From Chaetorhynchus papuensis (lineage: Eukaryota; Chordata; Aves; Passeriformes; Rhipiduridae), in contig VWYX01000793.1 in NCBI GenBank assembly GCA_013396525.1, positions 315,999-379,998 on the forward strand: a DNA stretch of 64,000 bases. Direction: 5' to 3'. Positions 14,432 through 27,328 of this stretch are shown one piece after another (position 1 is the stretch's first letter; the number at the start of each line of letters is the position of its first letter). The notes under the pieces were generated by a model. The model had not been told where the DNA came from. It saw only the letters and a program-made list of their open reading frames with translations, and made no database searches. The position numbers and the translations under genes are program-made.

Positions 14432-14610
14432 TTGGGCACTGGAATGGGCTGCCCAGGGAGGTGGTGGAGTCACTGTCTCTGGAAGGTAACTTTAAGGAAA
14501 GACTGGATATGGCACTCAGTGCCACAGTCTGGTTGACAAGGTGCCATTAGGTCACAGCTCAGACTCGATGATCTCAAAGGTCTTTTCCAACCTAGTTAAT
14601 TCTGTGATTT
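14432..14610 (+). repeat. CR1 LINE 3' end fragment
   Basis: Contains GGGCACTGGAATGGGCTGCC, CAGGGAGGTGGTGGAGTCAC, a diverged middle, and CTCGATGATCTCAAAGGTC followed by TTCCAACCTAGTTAATTCTG. This is the CR1 3' region in plus orientation, antisense to TRABD2B. A T/G-rich simple repeat follows immediately. Confidence 0.92.
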
Positions 14611-14615
14611 TGCAT

Positions 14616-14650
14616 TTGGTTTTTTGTTTGTTTGTTGTTGTTTTTTCCTC
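14616..14650 (+). repeat. T/G-rich simple repeat (TTTG)n
   Basis: TTTTTTGTTTGTTTGTTGTT lies within six bases after the CR1 end at 14610. Confidence 0.75.
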
Positions 14651-17600
14651 CTGAGGAACCTGTCCCTTATATTCCTACAAAAAGACACCATGGATTGGCA
14701 TTCTGGAGTGAAGGACCATCTTGCCACAAGGTTGTCTTTCAGCTCTTCCCAGAAGACTCTGGTCCTTAATGGACAAGTGGCCACCCACGACTTCCCAAAC
14801 CATGGAAGGCCCATATTCCCATTTAACTTCCTAACTTCTCCCAGCAACTCTTCTAAGGTTTGGATAATCCTTTCAGTGCACAAAACATAAGGTAACCTTC
14901 CAAGTCCTCTTTGCCGAATTTTCTCTGTTGCAGCTGATATCCATCTGACTTAAAAAGGGCTGTAAGCCACTTGAATGACAGAGTGGAAGAAATCATGGAA
15001 TCATCAAGGCCTGAGCCCTGATTACCCAAAATGCATGATCCCACTTACACAGGGAATCATTTCAAATACAGCTCTCTGTTCACAGAACACGTGACACAAG
15101 TGCTCCTCTCCTAATTCACGACCTGTTGCTGTGACACTCCACACAACCTCTGCTCCTTGCTGTTATTAATTAGCAGGACAGTTTTCAGCCTGGGGACTGC
15201 TGCCATGAGTGTTACCACAGCTATGAGCTAACACATTTGGAGACTCACAGTTAAATGAATTGCACATGCTACCTGGTAGTGCCATTACAGTCCAGTGCTT
15301 TTTACAGCTTTTTTTTCCCTTTTATTTCCTCTTCTCAAGAACAGACTTTCTGGCAGTTGCAGACCTGTTGATAAAACCATGTGCAATCTGTTCATGTGGA
15401 GGAGTGCAGAAAGGCACCTTTTGTAAGAGCTTGCACAGTTGAGAGCACACACTGTTATCTCTATCCATGTGCTGATTCACTTGTTTATCTGGGTTATCCC
15501 AGCCATAAAAATATCTGTGAACACACAGGAATCTTGTGCTTGTTTGAATGGCAGCACAAAAAACCTACTAGAGAGGGGACAGGACCCACATGTCCCCAAA
15601 GCACACGGAGTGTGCCAGCTCTCCTGAAGGTACTGAAAGTAATTCTGCAGATCTAAACAAACCCTGACACAAAATCTCCACTGCAGTTGTTCTGCAACAC
15701 TGGGAAGCATCACCCCCAAATATCTTTCTGACAGGCAATGCTACAGTCCCTGAAATTCACCCCACTGTCCTTTATTGTGCTGCAGTATCCAACAGAAAAG
15801 GTAAAGAGCACAACTCCCCACTCCTCTGCACGTGAGTTACTGTGCAGTGTCTCGGAGGCAGAGCTCATAACATTCCCTTTGTACATCCGCTTCAGCTTAA
15901 ACCTGTTCCTGGGGTTATCTGTGCAACGCAGGGAGGAGCAGTGTGAAAACAGCTGTGGGATACGGTTGGATGCAGAGGGATAAATGGTTTCCCTCCCTGG
16001 CATCACAACCAGTTGTGCTGTACATGCACATGAGCCCTGGACAGAGCTAACTGAAGCCAACAGCCAAGTCTTCTCAGCCACACGGTTCACCCACGTTATC
16101 AAAAGAGCGATCGACTGAGAACACATTCTGCTGCACTATTTCGGCTGCATGCTTCAGAAATCCTGACTGATCTTCCACCCAGGGGAAAAGGAAGGAAAAA
16201 AATGGAGTAAGAAATTCCTGCAACATCTGAACTGAATATATAGCTGTTGGCAGCTTTTGGTTTTGTGTTTTACCCCGAGCTTTCACTGGCAAGAGACAGT
16301 AAATTCACGAGCTTTCTCCAAGGAACCCAAGAGAGGAGGGAGTCTGCTTGACAGAGTTATATCTCTGGCAAGGAGCAGTGCTGATAATCACTTTCACTGG
16401 AGATGCTGTAAAGTGGCTCATAATTCATTTCTTTTGTACAGTAAATGCAGGACAATTAAATCCAGCACTCTTCGATACTGTGCACAGAACTGTGGGACAA
16501 TCCATCACTGCCTGCTTATACACAACAGCATAGAATGAACCCACCCAAAACAAAGAAGGAAAAAAGCAAATGTGCTTGGGTAAACTGTCTCATCACATTT
16601 TCCCACAGTTACAGTGATCCAAGGCTGTAACTCGACTGCACTTAGCACAGTTCCTTCCCTTTTAAGACTCAGATTTTATTTTCCTGTGTTCATTTCCCTT
16701 TCTCACCCAGCAGGAAGAGTTTTTGAACACAACTGTGTTTGTATTTCATTAATACAAGACCCGTGCCCATGCCATGCTGGATTGGTACCCAGCCTCCTTC
16801 CTTCTGGCCCCCCTGTGAGACTCAATCAGGAACCTCCTTTGTTTCAGCCAAATTCTGGCAAAGCCTCCTCGTTTCATCCTCCATATCCAATAGAAGAAGA
16901 TGAGGAGTTGAGAGCCTGCTCAGCCTGAGAATCCTAAAAATTTAATTTTAGTAGAAAATAGCATTAAAATCCAAGTCTTTTTTTCCTGATCAGTGGAACC
17001 AGCAAAATGTGTTTTCCTACAGATCCATGCTTGGAGAACAAGCTCCTTTTCCAATACCTAGGAAAGAGTGAGTTTGAGTTTATATCACTGCATTTTCCTG
17101 AATGGCAACATTACCAGAAGTTTCCTTCTCTTGCCAAAGCCACCTCTTTCCAAGTAGGAACATAACCACAGGAACTTCCACTTTCCATCAAAATTCCAGG
17201 GAAATCAGCCTATGGGTTGCAGTGTTCCTAGCAGAGATCTGTGGAGCTAGGCTAGTGCCTCGGATGGAAACTGGAACCAGTTTCCTCCCTGACTACACCA
17301 AGTTTGAGAGCTCTCACCTCCCTGCTGTTACACCTCCCAGCCTGTCACCACTGACATGCCCCGAAGCTGCCCAGGGAACTTTGGTATCCAAATCTGTGCA
17401 AGAAAGCTCCCAATATTAACACACAGTCTTTAATGGCTTCTTGAGGAAATCAGAGATTTTAACAAAAAGTCAGTCTAAGGCAGCAGTCCTTATCCAGGAT
17501 GAGAGACCTCAGCCAACACTGCCACAGGCAATGGTCTTCAAACAGACCTCAAACCTGACCTTTTCAAGTGAGACATTTTTTGTCAGATCCAAAGAGGAGA

Positions 17601-18107
17601 AATAAATGATTTGGGGCCACACAAGGCTCTGTCACCCAGGTCTGAAACCAGGCTGACAGGACACGATAACCGGGGATGAAAACCAGTAATGGGAAACTCA
17701 CAGCATTCCTGCTTGCAAGCATTAAAAAAAGATAAAGAAATGTTTCTGCAAACATCTTTCAGCCTGACTTGTTTGCAAGCTGTTGGCTTTGTGCTGTTTG
17801 CCATTCTTGGGACGCAATTAGATATCAGCAACCCTTGGCTTGTTCATACAGTGACTAAGATTAAGACCAAAATCAAAAAGAATAACAAATAGGACAGCAA
17901 CTAATAAAAACACACCCACAAGCCAGTATCTTTGTGTTCATCAGAACACTGATATTGAGGAATAATTGTTTTCTGTTGAAGTGACATAATCACACTCCCC
18001 TTATGGATGGCAAGGACCAAAAGAAGAAAAAATAGATTTTTTTTAATGTTATTTCTTACGCAAAAGAAATTCTTCAAGATGTGTTTCCATGTCTAATCTA
18101 TAAAAAT

Positions 18108-18122
18108 AAAAAAAAAAAAAAA
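18108..18122 (+). repeat. A15 homopolymer
   Basis: Fifteen A after TAAAAAT, continuing into GAGAAAG. Confidence 0.8.
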
Positions 18123-19618
18123 GAGAAAGTCAGATTTGTTTAATTAAATATTCTACAGGAAGAAATTACTAAAGAAATGATTGAAACCATTTGGTGTCCT
18201 CAAGTTGTGCAATATTTACACTGCATAAATATGGCAATTTCATTTTAACCTTGCTTCCAAAACCCACGATGCTTACAGGATCCTGCTGTCTCTTTGTGTC
18301 TATGTTTTTGTTTTTATGATCTCCCTTGAAATATTTTGAACCCACGGGCAAATTTCAAATCTATTAGACAGAAGAGCAGCTGTCTCCAAGAGAGTCCTTT
18401 CTTATATGTTTTATGAATACAGATGGCTGGGGAGAGACTCACCGATCTCTCAAGTGGAAAGAAAATCTGCAGAGTGAGACTTTTTAGGGACACCAGAGAC
18501 CCATAAAGATAATACAAATGCCCTAATTAATAGAAATGACTCAGCTACAGTTCAAACCTTATTAGACTGCTGGGAATGCAAGCAAATGGCCTAAATCCAT
18601 AGGAAACCAGGCTTCATTAATGCTGCTCCTCACAGTAAGTGTTTGAGGATCAGAAGTTTAAGTCCAAGTGGCTCCATGTGAACCAAAGTTTAGGTAGTTA
18701 ATTCCCTCAGCCCAGGATGTCAATCTGTTCATCTGCTGCATCCAACCCAGCTAAGTCCTACCTGGGGGTCCCTCCTGGGGCTTCTCCACCTGATGTGTGT
18801 CACCACCCTAACAAAGTGCAACCTTGGGTGAGTTCATGGGAGTTCTGAGTCCCCACGGGCAGTACAGCAGCACTTATTTCATGCGATTTATTAGGACTGT
18901 CCTGCAAACTGAGTTTAAAATAAATGTTCAAGGCAAAAATGGGGGCTTTCCTGCAAGGGGAAAAAATTGATTCCTCCAGCCATCTTCAGCCTTCATTAAA
19001 ACTCAACTTATACATGTAAAAGCTACTCTTTCATTATTTAACTTTTTACTATCTTATGTTCTAGCTCTTTATTTCTCATGCCCACACTCGACACTGAAGG
19101 AGTTAAAAATTAGTACTTGTGGCCCACGGTTTAGAGTTCAGAGTTAAACACATGGTGTTAGGGTCCACAAAAGAACAGGATGAAATTCCAGGAGACCAAA
19201 CCAATTAATCTAACAGTCTCTTCTGGCATTAAAAGTTATGAGGCTATCTCTTGAGGGTTTTTAATTGATTGTTTCAATTTTTCAAATACTTACAACCATC
19301 TGAAGTATTATTCATTTTTCTCCCTTTATTAAATAAAAAAGCAAGTGAATGTAGGAGTAAGGAAATTAATCCTGGATTCTACTAAAATATCAAGAGGAAT
19401 TTTACCAAATGTCAGTCTCCTCAAGCTGCGTGTATTTATTTAAACCATCCTGGTTAACAGCAGACTGAGGGGGCAACTTTCAGGCGAGGAGTTTTGCAAA
19501 TATTTTAAGTAGAGTTTTAATTGACCCAGTTTGACATTAAAAGCACTTTTTAAACTCTTGATATTGTTAGCCATTTAAGATAAGTGGCAATAAATACAGA
19601 TTAATTGTAACACATGAA

Positions 19619-19875
19619 ATGAAATCTCGGGGCTGCGGTGGGCCGGTGAAAAGGCCCTTTGTGAGGCGGGGAGGTGGAGGATCGTGTGTTGGGGTTAGGC
19701 TGACAGAATCCCCCGTCAGGCTCAGCCAGGCTTTTGGTAGCTCATGCTGGGACCAACTGCAAAGACAACAAACTTTGGGCAAAGGCAAGCGGGGTGATTG
19801 GCAGGGCTGAAGAAAAACAAAAGCGCCAGGACCAAGGGCTCCCTTTCGACGGGAGCGCTGTGCAGCGCAGGACTT
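19619..19875. other. CpG-richer patch inside AT-rich intron
   Basis: About eleven CpG dinucleotides by eye in 257 bp (for example CTTTCGACGGGAGCGCTG near 19843-19860), clearly more than in the flanks. It is too small for a classical CpG-island promoter call, and no TSS motif or coding exon follows. It might be an enhancer or a small unmethylated element. Confidence 0.35.
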
Positions 19876-20249
19876 AAAGGGAAGCCAACACTGGGGCTTT
19901 TATTGTGTGGGAGATGATTGAACTGGGAATGTAAATTCAGGAAGACAACTTCTAAGATGCTGGTGTTTCAGAGAAATGCTGAGTAAATAGTACAGGCTCG
20001 GTGAGTGACCCCACAGGGGAGACTTATCTGGTGAGTCTCTCCATAATGCTAAAATAACAAAACAGAAAACCCACCCACACGCCTTCTTATTTGTCTCTAA
20101 GTCTTGCATGCAAAAAACCATGAGATATCAGAAGGCTTTTTCAAAGGGTCTCCAGGTCCAAATCACTCCTCACTGACAGCGCTTACAGGGATTTGGCCTG
20201 GCTTTAAGAGAACAGTGAAAGATCAGACACATGGGATATCAACGTATTT

Positions 20250-20860
20250 TTATTTTTTTGGTTTTGACTGTTTGCTTCTTCCCTGGCAAAAGTGATAACC
20301 ATGCCCAATGAACAGAAATGACAGCCTGCTCTCCTGTCTGCAGTTCTGTCTCCAGGCACACCAGGCTGTGAATGACTGCGCCGGCACCAAAGCGCCTTTT
20401 GTTCCCTCCAGCCAAGAGGAGAGCAAAGACGGAAACACTTTACACTTCAGCATGTCCAAATCCACCTCTTCTGTGCAATCACACAGGTGGAGAGTTTGGT
20501 CTGAGCGCTGGGGCTCGCAGGAGCATCTGCACAGTGGACAAAACATTTGGCCAAGCTTGGGCTCCAACCGTATCACACGACAGGATGTGAAAGCTGCACA
20601 TGGTCGGGTGTTACAGCTCCTCCTCCCACTCCAAAGAAACCCAGCCCTGGGTGAGTTTTCCAGAGCTGGTGGCAGAGGGCTTTCTTTTCCCCTTGAGACC
20701 ACACCACGATGGTCTCCAAGACACAATGGAAAGCAATCCTGTGTCAGTCTTCTGCTTGCAAATTTGCCTCAGGACTAACAACGTTCTGCCCTTGGCAGCA
20801 ACGCAAAACATTGCTCAGGGAGCTCTCAGTGCACCGAGCAGCTTGTTCAAGGTCAGGTGA
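20250..20860. other. Stretch open in several frames on both strands, no supported gene
   Basis: Overlapping frames of 158 codons (minus, 20250-20726) and 156 codons (plus, 20308-20778) occupy the same bases. Neither shows a recognisable domain, signal peptide or splice context. Shared openness on opposite strands suggests low stop-codon density from composition rather than coding. Confidence 0.4.
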
Positions 20861-22111
20861 AGGTGAGGGCAGAACACCCTGAATTCTTGACTCCTGCTCT
20901 CAGGGTTCAGTAAATCCCACCCATCTGAAAGTCAGGCATCTGTTGGAGGCCAGTTTTCTAGGTTTCCTCTGCGCTCAGTGGAAAGGTATCTCCAGAGGGC
21001 AATTCCTTCCATCTTAAAATATGCATCTGAGAGAAGTGGGAGGATTTGTCCTCCGAGGATTTCAAAGGAACTGATGGTCTTACACAGAACACACACTGAT
21101 CTTTCAGACACCTAGAGTTCAAGAGGGACACTCCAACAGCTGTCACTGTTACCAAGACATTAGATACATAATTTTCAATCTCAAGCAAAAAAAGAGTAAA
21201 ATTAAGAGCTAACGCTGGCTTGGCTTTTTTGATCCCCATCTGTATTTTCCTTTGGAAAGGTTTCAAGTACTCTCCTCATCACAATGTTTTCTGAGCATCT
21301 TCTCCAACTGCTATGTGACAACCATCCCCTTGTCTGATAAGCTAAAGTTGCAAACCCCTTTCCTCCAGGTCATGCTTTACTCTTTCCTTGGTTTCTTAGT
21401 TTTGTTCCCCACTGCCAGTGAGCTGTTTCAGCTCTCAAGGGAATGACCTTGGTTCTGGGGAAAGTGTTCCTGAACTCTGCACACAGGAATGCTGCCCCAG
21501 GCTGCCTCCTGGACTCACAGGAGTTTCTGATGCTCTTTTCACCCCTTGGCCACTTAAGAACATTTTTGGGCATGGTTGATGGCACACTTGGCCAATTAGC
21601 AGTAGTGAGGCTGCACAGTTTGAGTGCCCACGACTCATTAGGTTTATAGAGTCCTGGAGCCATGCCTCGGTCACATTTATTAACCTGCTCCCTGCTATTG
21701 CCCTGGCCTTGAGAATGAACACCTCATTAGAGGGCAGCCCAGAGGTAATGTGGCTCCTCAGATACTCCAAATAATAACTATTTGCTGTAAACATTATCAT
21801 TACATTTAAACCATGCCATGTCTGATCTACGCACAACACACCAAACCCTCCCATGTGCAGAGGAACCAGAAAAATGCCGTTGTCTTACAGGGATGTGTCT
21901 CACCTCCCTCTCCCACTGGGATTTCCTGAGCTCTAATAAAAGCTGAGCTCACGCTGTGCCCTTTCAGTGGATGCACACTATGAATGTCCTTTTCTTCTAT
22001 CCAATCACTTATTTTCATGAGGCATGCAAGAACTTATTATCTTGGAGCCTCGGCCATCTGTCAGGTTTGGTTATGATCAGCCGACAGATGAAAAATTTAC
22101 GAGGGCGAAGG

Positions 22112-22160
22112 ACACAGCCACACACACCTATATATACACACACGCACACTCACAAACACT
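22112..22160 (+). repeat. Imperfect CA/TA microsatellite
   Basis: Interrupted CACACA with a TATATATA core (22130-22136 area), ending in CACACTCACAAACAC. Confidence 0.75.
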
Positions 22161-25100
22161 GCCATTGCCTGAGCCTCATTTCCTTAGGAAACCAGATTAA
22201 AAATAGCATTGATGTCAATAATGAAGTCTTTATTTCTTTGGCAGATCTCTGGTCCTTTTAAACCAATCCTCCCAGCGAGAGGTACTGCAGCATTTTCAAC
22301 TGGAACCAGACCAGATCGCTAAGTGATAAGAACCTCACAGCAGTTTCACTGTACCTCAAACACCTCAAGGAAAAACACAAAGTGAATGTGAATTCTGTAT
22401 AAATACTAAAAACTGGTGCTGAATTTCATACGGAGTTAACCCAGTGGTGGCATTTGATTTTTCTCTCCGTTTACCTTCAGTGTATAAATACCATTTTAAA
22501 AAGTCTGCAAACCTCAGTATTTAAGGTATTTCCCATAATAAAATACAGAAAAATACTAGAAAAGACTTAAGTTATTAATTTAAATACAAGTCACATAAGT
22601 CTCACTCCTGCAACATTATTCCAGGAAAATGATGGGAGATTTCACTTTTCTGAAAGAGAGTTCCAAAGCTAAACTACACCAAAATGTTATGTTTAGATTA
22701 AAAAGGTGTTTTGAAGTTCTCTGGCAGAATAATTTTCAGGTGATGAGCAACAGTTTATTGAAACCTAAGCATTTGGTAGGTCTCACTGATCATCTCTTGC
22801 AAACTAAAAGTTCCAAGGTGGATTCATCTGGATTTTTGTTTATTCACCTGCCTCTTCCTTCCCCCTGCCTGCCTGGAGGTTGATGGGAGCAAAGCTGGGT
22901 AGCTCTGAAATCACATTTTTCCATATTTCAGTTCACAACTGTTTCGCAAACTTTTCTACGAAGAAGGGCTTGCCTACCTCCAAGTCAGCCCATTTTTGCC
23001 AAGAATTACCGTATTTGCCAGTTTTGTGAGTAATCTATTCAAAACCCAATTTGAAACAGCAACACTTTTCCACAGATTGAAGTTTCTTCTCACTCCCCAT
23101 CAGTCCAGCCCAGACTCAGGGTTTCTGCCGCACAGAGCAGAGAGGGAGCTGAGGTTCAGGCACGAACCCGAATGTTTTCCAGTTTCAGATGGCAGCTCAG
23201 CTATTGGACTTGGGCTTGAGCCCAGTTTCAGTTGCCACCAGAGCAATTTTGTCCAAGAGACCTCTTGTTGCTTTCTGCAGGCCTCTATAAAATGCCTGAA
23301 CGGTGGCAGAGTTTGTGTTTTGAATGTCTAAGAGAGGTGAATAACTGAAGTTTACGACATCTCGTCTTGCCGGCTGGATCTTTAATTATTTTCCTTCTGC
23401 CCCTCTAAGTAATTCTACCTTCGCTTTACATTTCTGATGTTTAAATATTGTTTTTGGGCAGAGGTATACTGCGCATACATTTTCTTTTCCTTGACACATC
23501 TCTTCTGATCTACCAGAGAAAATAACAATGGAACTGGGATTTAATAAGCTTATAAAGAGGGTATTGATGTGAGAGTAGCAGCCTAGATTAAAGACCTGGA
23601 ATGACAAATAAATAATGTCTCATCCAGGTGCACATGCCAGTCACCTTGATGTCAGCTGCAGAACTACCATTAATTCAGTGAGAATAGGATCTGATCCCAA
23701 ATCCATAAATCCTTTCTCAGCAAGTTTTCTCTGATGATATTCCTGGCACAACCATGACTAAGAAAACCTGAAACTCTCACAAGAACGCCCAGTTTAATGA
23801 GATTTCCAGTCCCTGTTTCCATACCAGTAAAAATCCTCAAGAAATCCACATAAATTACAGCCAGGCTTTCTAAAGCTTTCAGTTTCAAATCCGCTTTTGC
23901 AAAACAACTGACTCCAGCCAGCAGTCATGCCCTGCCTTTCCAGGGCACCAGGAGTACCACTGGTTCTTCTCCATATGCAGTCCTCCTGCAACTTGGCACT
24001 GAAACTGGTCAGAAATGGCTTGAACCTCTAAGAGACCAACACCACAAGCAGTACAAACTGGTTCCTCAACTCCTGGCTTTACTAAATTCCCTTTCCAGCT
24101 TCTCCTCCAACAGCTGGAGGCTCCAAGAGTGGAGCTGCAGGGGATTCAGCTATGGTGGTCCAGGATGCCTTGGGACATCCCTGCTCCTCCTCTGGAGTAC
24201 GCACCCAGGCGGAAGAGGCAGAAGAAAGGAGCGTGAACTCAGGTCAACCCCATCCACTTGTGTTAATTTGAAACACCACTGAGGGATCTTTGCTTGCACT
24301 CCAGGCTCTGAATGGAAGGAAATGGAGTAACCAGATTGCCCTCTGCTCTGGGTCAGCACCAGACAGCAGGGGGACTAAAAGTACACTTGGGTGCAGAGAC
24401 ATTTTAATCACTGCAGGCAGCCCAGAAAGGTATCCCAGCTGAGACAAGATCCTTGGATCCTTTGCAATCTGTTTGCCTTTCACAGGAGCATCCCACAGAA
24501 GCCTCAATGTCAGAGGAAGGTTGCCAGTCCTTGGGTTCACCACACTGCTCTTTTAAAATCTTCCCAAGAGCACTGCTAGGGCTGGTTGAGAATTTTCAGC
24601 TGAGTTTTGGGATGGGAAGTGATGAGTTGTCTGGCATCCATATATTGATTTCAACACTCCCATTATGAAATCTAGAGTTATATGGGAGCCCTGCCTGGTC
24701 TCCTGAGAGCTTACAGGGTGGCCTGTGGATCCACAGCAAGCTCTTGCATGTGCAGGGGGGTGAAAAAGTATTTCATCCCATGCTTAAGCCTATTCCTGTT
24801 CAGCAGAGTCCTTAAGCCTCTCATAGTTCTTCAGTTCCGAAGAGAAAATTTCCCAAATTATGTCTACATTTTTTACATCTCAAATGTTGAAGAGAAAAAC
24901 AGTAAGGGCATAGCCAAAATCCCTATATTATAGGACAGGAGGGGCCAATAGAGTTTTCTTTCCTTTGAGAACAGGCAGGCAGAATTAGACTTATACAGTA
25001 GAACTTGGCACAGGCATAATAATAAATATGATATGAAAATGTCAGGGACCCAGAGGAGCTGACATTAATGTATGTGCTTCTTTAAACCCAAATCCTACAG

Positions 25101-27274
25101 CGTACAGGCAGCTTTCCCCATTAGTCACGGGCAGAACCACACCAGAGATGGTGAACCTACACACTGCAGTTTGCAAGGCCCATTTTAGTTGCTTTCAGCA
25201 TTTATTTGAATATCTGCAACTATCAAACAAAGACCTGGATTTGGGGTTGCACCCACCTTCAGTGAAGCAACAGTGAAAGCAAAGGTGGGCAGTGGCCAGG
25301 CTGGGCTCCCCGTTGAGCACAATGAATTCTCCACCAGACCAACAAACAGCGTCCAGGGCTTGTCCAGCTTCCCTCAACAGTTTAGAGGATGACATATCAG
25401 GAGAAAAAAACAAATTGCAACCCCAAATACAGGAATCTGTTCTTCGGCCTGCTACGTGTCTTGCCTTACTTGGTTGGTACAGATGACCAAGGCCTCAGGA
25501 AACCTCTTGCCGTTGCACAGGCTATGCTGTGTTTCTACAATTAATATCTTGTTACACAACAAGTTTCTCAAATCAGAATTACAGGAATCAGCCTTCAAAA
25601 CAGAAGTTCCCTTTTCACAAAAAGGTGGTGCAGGCAGGTTTATTTTGGCCTCCCTAACTGAGGCACTCTTCGCCGATTTAAGCTTCAGGTGAAAAGCAAA
25701 TATTCAGGGACTTCCAAACCTCCGTATTATAGAAGATCAATGTACATTAAAAAATGTTCCCTCAAATTTTTTTTATTTGTATTTTAAAAGGCTGCAGGCT
25801 GGATTTGCACTTGGAACAAGCTTTTCCCCAGTGGAGTATCTCCTGATTTACAACAGAGTGTCTGAAAAGAGAATCAGGCATTGCCTGTTTAATGAAGACT
25901 TTTAAATTAATCGGCTGCATGGTTTTGGTCAAAATTAGCATGCAAGTCTATTTCTAAAAGCAAAGTGATACTTTTCCTCAAAAACTAATAGTAAAAGAAG
26001 TCCATACACAAAAACAGGCTGACCTCACTACAAGCATCTGGATGCCCAAATAAACACGAGCAGGGGGAATTCTAGCATCTGCAAACTGTTAATTCACCCT
26101 TTTCTTCTCTTTTGTAGGCTGGCCAAGTTCAATCTCCTGGTCGCCAACTCCTTGCTCCACTGAGAGAACCTGTTGATGAACTGTGCTGGTGATGTCAGTA
26201 GCACCACTAATCAGCGTTGGATCAGGACGCCTGACCCAGGGGACAAAGTCTCTTTATATTCCAGCCTGCAAGTGCTTTCCTTTTTTCTTTTATTCCCCTC
26301 CTTTTTTTTTCCCTTTTGTGTTCTACACAGGATTGGAGATGACGAGTGAAAATGGTAAAGAGCTCCACAACCCTGGTGGAGAGAGGACCAGACTTCTGAT
26401 GAGTTGGTTCCCAGTGACACAGCAGTGGTGCAACTTGGTGCCTGATTTGCAGTCCACGCTGCCTCAGTCGGGAGTGCAAAGGAGCTATCTGCATATTCAG
26501 CATCTGTAAATCCCCGTCCCTCAGTGTGCTGTTGGACGGCGGCCTCAAGGCACTTCCCTCCTGAAAAAACACTTCCAAGGAACACATGTGAACCCCCAGT
26601 GCCAGATCCCGTGGCAGGTGCTAATGGCTTTCACAAAGGCTCTCAGGATTTTAATTAGTTGAGTTTAAGTTGCTCAGAGTGTCCATCGCTTCCTTTCCTT
26701 TTCCAAACCACTGAGCAGAAATATGGTTTTCCAACAAAATACCACTGCCACCTCTCCTCTGGCCTCTCCCCACCCCCAAATTCAACATCCATAATGTTCC
26801 AGCTCAGTTGTGGTCACCTCATGACCTGCTGGTGAAGCACGTTCAAGCTACATCATCTGGGTGTGTCCCCAGGCATGCATTATTTTTCAGAGAAAAATAA
26901 GAACATTTCAGTGGTGTTCAACAGCATGCAAGACCTGAGTCACCTTGGAGATGTCTGTCACTCCCACCGATTCCAGAAGGTGAAGGCTGAGCCTGCTTCT
27001 GTCTTTGGTATATCAAGTGTCTAAAATGATGCTGTGCTGAAATTCCCTTGGGAATCCTCTGCAGAGAGGACAACAGGGAAATAGCTGGAGCTGAGGACTA
27101 CAAGAAGGAGATTTTATATTCTCACTCTGCTCTCACACCAGCCCCATCCTATTGGAAAGTGGCATGATTCTCTCTTTCCCTACTGAAAATGGAGTGCAAC
27201 CCACTTCTGAGCCCCATTTTGAAGAACCACCAGAGAACATTTACTTTGGAAGCAAGTAACACTGCTGTTTGAGA

Positions 27275-27328
27275 GTTGGATCAGATGACCTTTAAAGGTT
27301 TCTTTCAACCCAAACTATTCTATGATTT
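27275..27328 (+). repeat. Short CR1 LINE 3' end remnant
   Basis: GTTGGATCAGATGACCTTTA, TTTCAACCCAAACTATTC and TATGATTT match the last about 55 bases of CR1. The copy is short and diverged, in plus orientation. Confidence 0.8.

Noticed and set aside
14991..15010. AATCATGGAATCATCAAGGC, similar to a reverse-oriented CR1 terminus
   Set aside because: Only about 20 bases match and the following sequence does not continue as CR1.
18711..18745. AGGATGTCAATCTGTTCATC considered as the reverse complement of the missing TIKI exon (DIL/TVI region)
   Set aside because: The downstream bases do not encode the expected NNG-type glycine/asparagine run, and the splice acceptor is absent.
20250..20778. Overlapping 158- and 156-codon frames on opposite strands
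   Set aside because: Mutual openness on both strands points to composition. Neither protein has a recognisable family or convincing splice sites.
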